A stretch of 16,789 nt of DNA from Rhodoferax sp. (lineage in GTDB: Bacteria; Pseudomonadota; Gammaproteobacteria; Burkholderiales; Burkholderiaceae_C): the NCBI GenBank assembly GCA_016463455.1, contig JAEMRG010000006.1:5794-22582 (forward strand), given 5' to 3'. A program made the translations under genes and the position numbers. Under the pieces are notes generated by a model that saw only the letters and a list, made by a program, of their open reading frames with translations, did no database searches and was not told where the DNA came from. Each line of letters starts with the position of its first letter. The stretch's first letter is position 1. Below are positions 6,895-13,037 of the stretch, piece by piece.

Positions 6895-6983
6895 GTCGCA
6901 GGGTTTTCCCTAGATATTGCAGTTAATCGGGCTCAAATATTAAATATTGGTATATTTTTCCAGTGCATTATCAAAAAAATCGC

Positions 6984-7010
6984 TTGCAAACTGTACAAAT
7001 AGCGGATAAT
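6984..7010 (+). promoter_or_regulatory. probable sigma-70 promoter of the RRM protein gene
   Basis: TTGCAA (6984-6989) and GATAAT (7005-7010) lie 15 bp apart, or CTTGCA with a 16-bp gap, behind an AT-rich stretch at 6935-6980 that could act as an UP element. Spacing is short, so confidence is moderate. The leader to the ATG at 7148 would be about 130 nt, as in cold-shock mRNAs. Confidence 0.42.
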
Positions 7011-7147
7011 GAAAATGCTTTGTCATAAATTGGCAAGGCAGTGTTTGCGGTGTTTGGTCAGTTTCGCGTCTGCTTTAAGTCTTTAATGGTTTGTTGATTG
7101 CGGTTTTGGACTCCATCGCGTTTTGAGTCATTTTGAGGAGTCCCAGC

Positions 7148-7585
7148 ATGGGCAACAAACTTTACGTCGGCAATCTGCCATATTCTTTCCGTGACGAAGA
7201 CCTGCAACAGGCATTTTCCGCACACGGTTCTGTCACCAGCGCCAAGGTCATGATGGAGCGTGACACCGGTCGTTCCAAAGGATTCGGCTTTGTGGAAATG
7301 GGCAGCGATGCCGAAGCACAGGCAGCGATCAGCGGAATGAACGGCCAACAATTCGGTGGCCGCGGTCTGGTGGTCAACGAAGCGCGTCCCATGGAGCCGC
7401 GTCCCCCCCGCACAGGTGGCGGCGGTTTTGGTGGCGGTGCCGGTGGCGGCGGCGGTTACGGCGGCGGTGCTGGTCGTAGCGGCGGTGGTGGCGGCGGTGG
7501 TGGTTACGGCGGCGGCGCCGGACGCAGCGGTGGTGGCGGTGGTGGTGGTTACGGCGGTGGTCGTAGCGGCGGCGGCGGTTACTAA
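7148..7585 (+). CDS. glycine-rich RNA-binding protein with one RRM domain
   Basis: A 145-residue protein. Residues 3-80 are a single RNA-recognition motif with RNP2 LYVGNL (5-10) and RNP1 KGFGFVEM (44-51), the aromatic residues that stack on RNA bases. Residues about 90-145 are a low-complexity Gly/Tyr/Arg/Ser tail built from GGGGYGGGAGRS-type units. This is the architecture of bacterial and plant cold-induced glycine-rich RNA-binding proteins, thought to act as RNA chaperones; the tail may drive self-association. I start at ATG 7148 because GAGGAG lies seven bases upstream. The long AT-rich leader is compatible with cold control, which is an inference. A strong terminator follows 36 bp after the stop. 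The reverse strand of the tail is open as an Ala/Thr-rich shadow and is not a gene. Confidence 0.93.
   Translation: MGNKLYVGNLPYSFRDEDLQQAFSAHGSVTSAKVMMERDTGRSKGFGFVEMGSDAEAQAAISGMNGQQFGGRGLVVNEARPMEPRPPRTGGGGFGGGAGGGGGYGGGAGRSGGGGGGGGYGGGAGRSGGGGGGGYGGGRSGGGGY
7457..7582 (+). repeat. in-gene tandem repeat coding the Gly/Tyr/Arg/Ser tail
   Basis: Tyr codons TAC recur at 7457, 7505, 7550 and 7580, giving units of 48, 45 and 30 bases rich in GGC/GGT. The repeats are imperfect at the third codon position, so the protein pattern is better kept than the DNA. Unit number probably varies between strains by slippage. Confidence 0.7.
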
Positions 7586-7621
7586 TCGCATCCGTTTTGT
7601 GGCTTTAAGCCACAAGCAATC

Positions 7622-7644
7622 AGGGCCCTTAGGGGCCCTTTTTT
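7622..7644 (+). terminator. intrinsic terminator of the RRM protein gene
   Basis: AGGGCCC, loop TTAG and GGGCCCT form a perfect 7-bp stem that runs directly into TTTTTT. A second small palindrome GTGGC-TTTAA-GCCAC (7600-7614) lies between the stop codon and this hairpin. Confidence 0.88.
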
Positions 7645-7659
7645 ATGTCTGCTGATTAG

Positions 7660-7683
7660 CGCAGCGCATGCAATTGCGCTGCG
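7660..7683. repeat. 9-bp-stem hairpin in the convergent gap
   Basis: CGCAGCGCA (7660-7668), loop TGCAAT, TGCGCTGCG (7675-7683) is a perfect hairpin downstream of the SDR gene. It could end or protect the SDR transcript, but no U-run follows on the minus strand, so it is not a standard terminator. Confidence 0.55.
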
Positions 7684-7727
7684 GTTTGAAACCAAGGCGT
7701 GTGAGTGGCTTGGTATTCAAACGCCGC
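7681..7727 (-). repeat. long interrupted hairpin across the SDR stop codon
   Basis: GCGG-TTTGAA-ACCAAG (7681-7696) can pair with CTTGGT-A-TTCAAA-CGCCGC (7709-7727), leaving a 12-base loop, one bulged A and a small internal offset. The SDR stop codon (7717-7719) lies within the stem. It shares 7681-7683 with the neighbouring hairpin, so the two cannot both be fully formed. Confidence 0.55.
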
Positions 7728-8499
7728 GATGTTTACGCGGTTGCCGTGCCAGGATCCGGTCCCACAGGGTGTTGGGAATGAGCCGCATCAGCTTAGAGAC
7801 CAAGCCCATCTGCCAGGGAATCACGCGGTAACTGTCGCCTGCTGTTATGGCTTGGTAGGCCTGGTGAGCAAATGTAGAAGCGGGCATTAAAAACGGCATC
7901 GGGTAGCGGTTTTTGCGCGTGAGCGGCGTGTCCACATACCCAGGCGCGATGGTTATCACTTGCACACCTGTGCTGCGCAATTCGCCACGCAGCGCTTCGC
8001 AGTAGCTGATAACGGCGGCTTTGCTAGCGCAATAGGCCGCATGCCCGGGCAGGCCGCGAATGCCCGCTACGCTGGCAATCCCCACCAAACGCCCGCTGCC
8101 ACGCTCCCGCATGGCCTGGATAAAGGGCTGAAAACTGGCCGCCAGGCCGATGTTATTCGTCGCGAAAACTTGGGCCATCGCATCGATGTCTTCGCGCTGC
8201 GCGCTATCGATACCGATGCTGATACCCGCATTGGCGATGATTACATCGGGCAGCCCTTGGCGGGCGATGCAAGCCTGTGCGGCGGCCACGATGCTGTCGG
8301 TATCGGCCACATCGGCGCCATAGACAGCGTAACTATCCGGAGCCAATCCTAGTTCTACCGCCCAGGCCTCTATGGCCGCGCCGCGCCGTGCCACCAAGGC
8401 CAGGCGGTAGCCGGCCTGTTGGTAGCGCAGCGCCAAAGCCTGTCCGATGCCGCTCGATGCGCCAGTAATGAACACCAAGCCCTGGCCTGGCGACTTCAT
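7717..8499 (-). CDS. short-chain dehydrogenase/reductase (SDR), NAD(P)-dependent
   Basis: A 260-residue classical SDR. The cofactor loop is TGASSGIG (residues 12-19), followed by the strand-4 motif NAG (90-92). The catalytic residues are Ser143 (IASVAG), Tyr156 and Lys160 (YCASK), and PG (186-187) follows. The basic pair Arg38-Arg39 after the second beta strand favours NADP(H). Residues 200-245 form a hydrophobic C-terminal segment (PMPFLMP and WQMGLVSKLMRLIP) that may hold the substrate or touch the membrane, as in SDRs acting on lipids. The substrate is not known. Its ATG overlaps the lptC stop by four bases, so it is the last gene of the kdsD-kdsC-lptC operon. That placement hints at an envelope or lipid role, but this is only context. 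It converges on the RRM gene. Confidence 0.93.
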   Translation of the reverse strand: MKSPGQGLVFITGASSGIGQALALRYQQAGYRLALVARRGAAIEAWAVELGLAPDSYAVYGADVADTDSIVAAAQACIARQGLPDVIIANAGISIGIDSAQREDIDAMAQVFATNNIGLAASFQPFIQAMRERGSGRLVGIASVAGIRGLPGHAAYCASKAAVISYCEALRGELRSTGVQVITIAPGYVDTPLTRKNRYPMPFLMPASTFAHQAYQAITAGDSYRVIPWQMGLVSKLMRLIPNTLWDRILARQPRKHRGV

Positions 8500-9107
8500 G
8501 GCTTGCTGTCCTCGTTGACAAAGGTCGCTTGCACGCGCCCGTCCATTTGCAGCGTGCGGGTGCTGCCATCGTATTGCAGGCTATCCGCGCGGATGCGATG
8601 TTTGCCATGGACCAATTGCACCGGGCGGTCGGACTCGACCTTCTCGGGCTCGGTCCACACATGTAAAAAATCCCCGCGAATCTCTAGGCGCGGATAGTCG
8701 CCCGCAGGATGCGCTTCGCGCACCATGCGTGCACGTCCGCTTAATTGAAATTCATTGTTGTCCGGGCTACTCAAACCCTGGTCTGCCGAGGCCCATTTGA
8801 TTTGCCCTTGCGCATCGGTCGAGCGGAAAGTGAATTTTTGAATCTCAATCCAAGGCGCATCGGGCAAACGCTGCGCCGATGCGCCTTGTAATAAAGCGCT
8901 CAGCTGCCCCTTGGCGTCAAATTTTTGTACGGTGAAACCTTCTATCAAATAGTCCGGCGTGTCGTCCGGCGGTCTGGGCAATTCACCGGTGTCCACGCTG
9001 GGCGCGCTGCGCACCATCCAATAGCTGCCCAGCGCCAGTACGGCCACCATCAGCAGTGGCAGCGCCAACACAAAGCGGTCTATAACAATGGCAAGCAGCC
9101 GGATCAC
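8496..9107 (-). CDS. lptC: LPS export protein LptC
   Basis: A 203-residue bitopic inner-membrane protein. One transmembrane helix (about residues 12-32, LALPLLMVAVLALGSYWMV) is followed by a periplasmic domain of about 165 residues with the beta-jellyroll pattern of LptC (DYLIEGFTVQKFDAKGQ, then GRARMVRE, LEIRGDFLHV and a closing VQLVHGKHRIRADSLQYD). LptC takes lipopolysaccharide from LptB2FG and passes it to the LptA bridge. The start codon is GTG at 9107, whose GTGA overlaps the kdsC stop by four bases; the end overlaps the SDR start in the same way. Linkage to kdsD and kdsC is the usual one. What is unusual is the absence of lptA and lptB immediately downstream, which are the common next genes in proteobacteria. 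Confidence 0.9.
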   Translation of the reverse strand: MIRLLAIVIDRFVLALPLLMVAVLALGSYWMVRSAPSVDTGELPRPPDDTPDYLIEGFTVQKFDAKGQLSALLQGASAQRLPDAPWIEIQKFTFRSTDAQGQIKWASADQGLSSPDNNEFQLSGRARMVREAHPAGDYPRLEIRGDFLHVWTEPEKVESDRPVQLVHGKHRIRADSLQYDGSTRTLQMDGRVQATFVNEDSKP

Positions 9108-9649
9108 AGTGCGTACTTCGCAGCGATGGATGGGTAGTGACCCGTGGCGCTAAGCAGTAGGTCACACACTTCACGCACTGCGCCCTGACCGCCTTGGCTC
9201 TGGCTGACAAAGTCAGCGCGTACCAGCAGCTCGTGGTGGGCATTGGACGGCGCGCAGCGCAGCGCAGCCTCTTGCATCATGGGCCAGTCCGGCCAGTCGT
9301 CGCCCATGGCCGCAGCCTGGCTCCAATCGAGTTGCAGCTCAGCCAGAATGGCTTGCGCTGCCGGACGTTTGTCGTCTATTCCGTAGCGTGCATGGCTTAT
9401 CCCCAGCGCCTGCAAGCGCGCACGCAGCGGTTCAGAATCGCGGCCGGTAATCACCGCGGTAGTTATCCCGGCGCTGTGCAGCATCTTCAGGCCATGCCCG
9501 TCCAGCGTATGAAAGCGCTTGAGGGTTTCCCCTTGTGCGGAATAAAACAGGCCGCCGTCGGTGAGCACGCCGTCCACATCGAGCAGCAAGACCTTGACAG
9601 TGCGGCCGCGCGCCAACAAGGCTTCGGAGAAACGGGAATCGCCGGACAT
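9104..9649 (-). CDS. kdsC: 3-deoxy-D-manno-octulosonate-8-phosphate phosphatase KdsC
   Basis: A 181-residue cytosolic HAD-superfamily phosphatase of the capless C0 type. It releases phosphate from Kdo-8-phosphate, the step before CMP activation of Kdo for LPS. HAD motif I is LLLDVDGVLTDG with nucleophile Asp24 and acid Asp26, motif II is ITGRDS (Thr68), motif III is Lys94 (DKRPAAQ) and motif IV is MGDDWPDW (Asp117, Asp118). I choose ATG 9649 over the TTG one codon earlier: AAGGTG stands five bases upstream and the kdsD stop and this ATG share one base (TGATG), which suggests coupled translation. The length matches the family (about 180-188). It overlaps lptC by four bases. Confidence 0.94.
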   Translation of the reverse strand: MSGDSRFSEALLARGRTVKVLLLDVDGVLTDGGLFYSAQGETLKRFHTLDGHGLKMLHSAGITTAVITGRDSEPLRARLQALGISHARYGIDDKRPAAQAILAELQLDWSQAAAMGDDWPDWPMMQEAALRCAPSNAHHELLVRADFVSQSQGGQGAVREVCDLLLSATGHYPSIAAKYAL

Positions 9650-10662
9650 CAAATCACCTTAGCCCGCATCAAGTCGTTGGAAGTAAGCGCGCCGATCAAG
9701 TGACCTAGCCGGTCCACCACCAAAACGGTATTGATGCGTCGGCTCTCCATGAGCTCCACGGCATCCACCGCGAGGGCGTCTTGCAAAATGGTTGTCGGCT
9801 GGGTGCGCATCACATCGGCAGCCGTTTTTTCTCGCAGGTCAAGGCCTTGCTCTACCAAGCGGCGCAAATCACCGTCGGTGAATATGCCCAATACCTGCTG
9901 GTCTTCGTTGACCACTGCAGTGGCACCGAATCCTTTGGCACTCATTTCGCGCATCAAGGTACTGAAGCTAGCCGCGGGCTCTACCTGCGGTAAGGCATCG
10001 CCAGTGCGCATCACATCGCTCACGTGGGTCAGCAAGCGCCGTCCTAGCGCGCCGCCCGGGTGGGAGCGGGCAAAGTCTTCGGCTTGGAAGCCACGCGCCT
10101 CCAACAGCGCCAGCGCCAGCGCATCGCCCATGGCCAGTTGCGCCGTGGTGCTGGCAGTCGGTGCCAAGTTGAGCGGACAGGCTTCTTTGGCCACCGCCGT
10201 GTTCAGCCAGAGCGTGGCGTACTGTGCCATGCTCGATTGCCCGTTGCTGGTCATAGCGATCAGCGGCGTGCCCAGGCGCTTGAGTACCGGCACAATCGCG
10301 TTGATCTCTTCGGATTCGCCGCTATTGGAAATCATCAGCACCAAATCCTGGGGCGTCACCATGCCCAGGTCGCCATGGCTGGCCTCGGCCGGGTGTACAA
10401 ACAAGGCCGGAGTGCCGGTAGAGGACAAGGTTGCAGCAATCTTGCGGCCTATATGCCCGCTCTTTCCCATGCCCATCACCACCACACGCCCGCTAATGGA
10501 CAGCGACAGGGCGACTGCCTGCGCAAAGCTGTCGCCCACTTGGGTTTTGAGCCCCAGGATGGCCGCCGCTTCAATGTCGAAGGTGGTGTGCGCCATGGCA
10601 ATCGCGCGCGCCACGACCGAGCCTGGTGCTGTCGCTAAGGATGGCGTGACGGAAGCTTGCAT
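9649..10662 (-). CDS. kdsD: arabinose-5-phosphate isomerase KdsD (KpsF/GutQ family)
   Basis: A 337-residue enzyme that interconverts D-ribulose-5-phosphate and D-arabinose-5-phosphate, the entry point of Kdo synthesis. Residues 45-180 are a sugar-isomerase (SIS) domain with MGMGKSGHIGRKIAAT (63-78), HGDLGM (96-101) and SNSGESEEI (112-120). Two CBS domains follow, about 210-270 (VSDVMRTGDALP, GIFTDGDLRR) and 280-335 (AADVMRTQPTT, GALTSNDLMRA), which in this family bind a nucleotide or sugar-nucleotide regulator. His96 and His201 match histidines known to matter in the family. It heads the kdsD-kdsC-lptC-SDR operon. The ATG at 10662 has no convincing Shine-Dalgarno, and an inverted repeat lies 18-62 bases before it. 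Divergent from apt. Confidence 0.94.
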   Translation of the reverse strand: MQASVTPSLATAPGSVVARAIAMAHTTFDIEAAAILGLKTQVGDSFAQAVALSLSISGRVVVMGMGKSGHIGRKIAATLSSTGTPALFVHPAEASHGDLGMVTPQDLVLMISNSGESEEINAIVPVLKRLGTPLIAMTSNGQSSMAQYATLWLNTAVAKEACPLNLAPTASTTAQLAMGDALALALLEARGFQAEDFARSHPGGALGRRLLTHVSDVMRTGDALPQVEPAASFSTLMREMSAKGFGATAVVNEDQQVLGIFTDGDLRRLVEQGLDLREKTAADVMRTQPTTILQDALAVDAVELMESRRINTVLVVDRLGHLIGALTSNDLMRAKVI

Positions 10663-10679
10663 CCGGACATTTTAGGCAG

Positions 10680-10724
10680 GCCTACTGGTGCGGCCCAAAA
10701 CTGCCGTGCATGCAGCCAGTAGGC
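10680..10724. repeat. inverted repeat upstream of kdsD
   Basis: GCCTACTGG (10680-10688) and CCAGTAGGC (10716-10724) are perfect 9-bp inverted arms around a 27-base centre that contains the palindrome TGCATGCA. In kdsD mRNA this would be a stem-loop ending 18 bases before the start codon; in DNA it could be an operator. A TTGACG -35-like hexamer lies upstream at 10752-10757 on the minus strand, but I find no matching -10. The rest of the 210-bp gap up to apt shows no other clear signal. Confidence 0.6.
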
Positions 10725-10872
10725 GCATAACGATGATCAACTCCCGATCTGCGTCAAAAGCACGCCGGCGAAAGCTAATGGCAGGCCGCACGGGCTTGCG
10801 CAGCGGTGACAATAGGGCCGATATGACAGCGCAGCGCAAGGATTGCGGCCCGCGCTCACCAGCCCCTGTTTG

Positions 10873-11439
10873 ATGGCCGACTTTATGCAACACACCCACG
10901 TTACCGAATACCTGCGCAACCATATCCGTACCGTGCCCGACTGGCCCGCGCCCGGCGTTCAATTTCGTGACATCACGCCCCTGCTGCAAGACGCCAAAGT
11001 TTTTCGCGTCCTGATTGATGCCTTTGTGCACCGCTATATGGACAACGCCCACCGACCGGATGTGGTCGCAGGTTTAGACGCGCGCGGTTTCATTCTCGGT
11101 GCGGTGGTCGCTTACGAGCTGAATGTGGGTTTTGTGCCTATCCGTAAAAAAGGCAAGCTGCCCTTTACCACGGTAGAAGAAACCTATGAACTCGAATACG
11201 GCAGCGCCACCGTGGAGTTGCACACCGATGCGGTACACCCTGGCGACCGGGTGCTGCTGATCGATGATTTGATCGCCACCGGCGGCACCATGATGGCCGG
11301 TAAAAAACTATTGGAAAAACTCGGTGCTATCGTGATGGAAGGCGCGGCCATCGTGGACTTGCCAGAACTGGGCGGCTCGGACAAATTACGCGCCACCGGC
11401 ATGCCACTTTTCACCCTGCTGGACTTCGCCGGGCATTAA
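10873..11439 (+). CDS. apt: adenine phosphoribosyltransferase
   Basis: A 188-residue type I phosphoribosyltransferase that salvages adenine with PRPP to AMP in the cytoplasm. The PRPP loop is VLLIDDLIATGGTM (about residues 129-142). Family blocks are IRTVPDWPAPGVQFRDITPLL near the N-terminus, AGLDARGFILG and PIRKKGKLP (flexible loop region), with YELEYGSATVELH following. Length is typical. The start is uncertain: ATG 10873 (MADFMQH...) or ATG 10885 (MQHTHV...) are both possible and neither has a good Shine-Dalgarno; I use the longer. It is a single-gene unit, divergent from kdsD and convergent with mnmE. A GC hairpin lies 18 bases after its stop. Confidence 0.95.
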   Translation: MADFMQHTHVTEYLRNHIRTVPDWPAPGVQFRDITPLLQDAKVFRVLIDAFVHRYMDNAHRPDVVAGLDARGFILGAVVAYELNVGFVPIRKKGKLPFTTVEETYELEYGSATVELHTDAVHPGDRVLLIDDLIATGGTMMAGKKLLEKLGAIVMEGAAIVDLPELGGSDKLRATGMPLFTLLDFAGH

Positions 11440-11457
11440 GCCCTAGGCCCGCGCTTG

Positions 11458-11480
11458 CAGCGGGGCGCAGCGGCCCGCTG
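11458..11480 (+). terminator. hairpin terminator after apt
   Basis: CAGCGGG (11458-11464) pairs with CCCGCTG (11474-11480). A T-rich TTGTTTT follows only ten bases later, so this is a weak or imperfect intrinsic terminator in the 72-bp convergent gap with mnmE. Confidence 0.5.
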
Positions 11481-11511
11481 ACCCGGTGCTTGTTTTCACG
11501 GCTTCCATCGC

Positions 11512-12915
11512 TTACTTCCCAATACAAAAGCTGGAAAAAATCACGCCGAGTAAGTCGTCGGAGCTAAAGGCGCCGGTGATTTCGTTCAGCGCGTTTTGCG
11601 CCAGTCGTAACTCCTCGGCCAACAAGTCGAGTGCCTGCGCCTGCGCGCGCAAATGGGCGTGGGCCAGGTACAAATGCGCACTGACTTGGCTGAGCGCCTG
11701 CACATGGCGTTGGCGCGCCATGGAAATACCTTCTGCGCCTGCTTGCCACCCCGCCAGTTCCAGCAAGCGCTGGCGCAGGCTATTGAGACCCTGCCCGGTT
11801 TTAGCGGACAGGTACAAGCCCGGCACGTGCGCGTCGGGCGCCTGCGCATCGCATTTGTTCCAAACGTCGATGACAGGAACCGTTGCGGCCAATTTATGCC
11901 CCAAAGTGGATGCAATCCGCGCATCATCGGCCTGGTATTGCGGCTGGCTTGCGCGTGTCAGGTCATGCAAAAACACCACGGCATCGGCTTGCAGTACCGC
12001 ATCCCAGGCGCGCGCAATGCCGATGGCTTCCACTTCGTCAGCGCCTTCGCGCAGGCCTGCAGTGTCAATCACATGCACGGGCACGCCTTCGATTTGTATC
12101 GTCTCTTGCACCTTGTCGCGGGTAGTGCCGGCAATTGGCGTGACAATGGCCAACTCGGCGCCAGCCAAGGCATTGAGCAGCGAGGATTTGCCGGCATTGG
12201 GCTGGCCGGCAATCACTACGCGTATGCCGTCGCGCAGCAAGGCCCCCTGGCGGGCGGCGCCCAGTACTTTGACCAGTGCCGCATGCAGGCCGTCCAGTTG
12301 CCCTTGGGCGTCGGACTTGCGCAAGAAATCAATCTCCTCTTCCGGAAAATCGAGCGTCGCTTCCACCAACAGGCGCAGGCGCACCAGGCCGTCGCGCAGC
12401 TGGTCCACTTCGCGCGAAAAATCCCCTGCCAAAGAGCGCACCGCGCTGCGCGCAGCGGCCTCGGTGCTGGCGTCTATCAGGTCGGCAATGGCTTCGGCCT
12501 GTACCAGGTCGATCTTGTCGTTGAGAAATGCGCGCTCGCTAAATTCACCCGCTTGCGCCAGGCGCAGCCCCGCCAGACAGGCTTTGCCGTGTTCGTCACG
12601 GCTGTTTGCTAGCTCCAGGCAGCGCGCTAGCAGCAATTGCAGCACCACCGGCCCGCCGTGGGCTTGCAGCTCTAGAACATCCTCGCCGGTAAAAGAATGC
12701 GGTGCCGGGAAATAAAGCGCCAGACCGTGGTCTATGGGCGCGCCCTGGGCGTCAGTGAAGGGCAGGTAGTGCGCGTGGCGCGCATCCAGGCTGTGCCCGA
12801 ACCAGGCCTTAAGCAGTGGGCGCAGGTCTTTGCCGCTGACGCGCACAATGCCTACCGAGGCGCGGCCGGGCGCTGTGGCAATGGCCAAAATCGGGTCGTG
12901 GTGGCGGGCAAGCAT
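11512..12915 (-). CDS. mnmE: tRNA modification GTPase MnmE
   Basis: A 467-residue GTPase that works with MnmG to install the (carboxymethyl)aminomethyl group on U34 of certain tRNAs. The N-terminal tetrahydrofolate-binding domain opens with HHDPILAIATAPGRASVGIV. The inserted G domain has G1 GQPNAGKS (237-244), G2 GTTRD (263-267), G3 DTAGL (284-288) and G4 NKCD (353-356). The C-terminal helical domain ends in FCIGK with the invariant cysteine at 464. I start at ATG 12915, where the family normally begins; the open frame extends further upstream but only through promoter and intergenic sequence. A TTTGCA-N17-GATAAT promoter lies just upstream, so it can be transcribed separately from yidC. It is convergent with apt. 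Confidence 0.96.
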   Translation of the reverse strand: MLARHHDPILAIATAPGRASVGIVRVSGKDLRPLLKAWFGHSLDARHAHYLPFTDAQGAPIDHGLALYFPAPHSFTGEDVLELQAHGGPVVLQLLLARCLELANSRDEHGKACLAGLRLAQAGEFSERAFLNDKIDLVQAEAIADLIDASTEAAARSAVRSLAGDFSREVDQLRDGLVRLRLLVEATLDFPEEEIDFLRKSDAQGQLDGLHAALVKVLGAARQGALLRDGIRVVIAGQPNAGKSSLLNALAGAELAIVTPIAGTTRDKVQETIQIEGVPVHVIDTAGLREGADEVEAIGIARAWDAVLQADAVVFLHDLTRASQPQYQADDARIASTLGHKLAATVPVIDVWNKCDAQAPDAHVPGLYLSAKTGQGLNSLRQRLLELAGWQAGAEGISMARQRHVQALSQVSAHLYLAHAHLRAQAQALDLLAEELRLAQNALNEITGAFSSDDLLGVIFSSFCIGK

Positions 12916-12942
12916 GGGTCGGGCTTTGGAGTGGGCGGGCCC

Positions 12943-12971
12943 ATTATCTGCGCGTGCGAAGCGGCTGCAAA
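12943..12971 (-). promoter_or_regulatory. sigma-70 promoter of mnmE
   Basis: Minus-strand TTTGCA (12971-12966), a 17-bp spacer and GATAAT (12948-12943, five of six to consensus) place transcription start about 20 nt before the mnmE ATG. It lies just after the yidC hairpin, so mnmE probably does not depend on read-through. Confidence 0.6.
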
Positions 12972-12991
12972 AAGCCCCGCAACCAAACGAA

Positions 12992-13013
12992 CAAGGCCGC
13001 TTGCGCGGCCTTG
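12992..13013 (-). terminator. hairpin terminator after yidC
   Basis: CAAGGCCGC (12992-13000), a 4-base loop and GCGGCCTTG (13005-13013) form a perfect 9-bp stem 24 bases after the yidC stop. The minus-strand sequence after it is TTCGTTTGG and later CTTTTTG rather than a pure U-run, so termination may be partial. Confidence 0.65.
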
Positions 13014-13037
13014 TGGCATCTGGCGGCAGCGGTCCGC

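Noticed and set aside
7058..7615. Ala/Thr repeat protein on the minus strand
   Set aside because: It is the reverse translation of the Gly-rich RRM tail (GGC/GGT runs read as Ala/Thr), without its own start signals.
11486..12715. 409-codon plus-strand open frame
   Set aside because: It lies entirely over mnmE on the other strand and is Ser/Ala/Arg-rich low-complexity shadow sequence.
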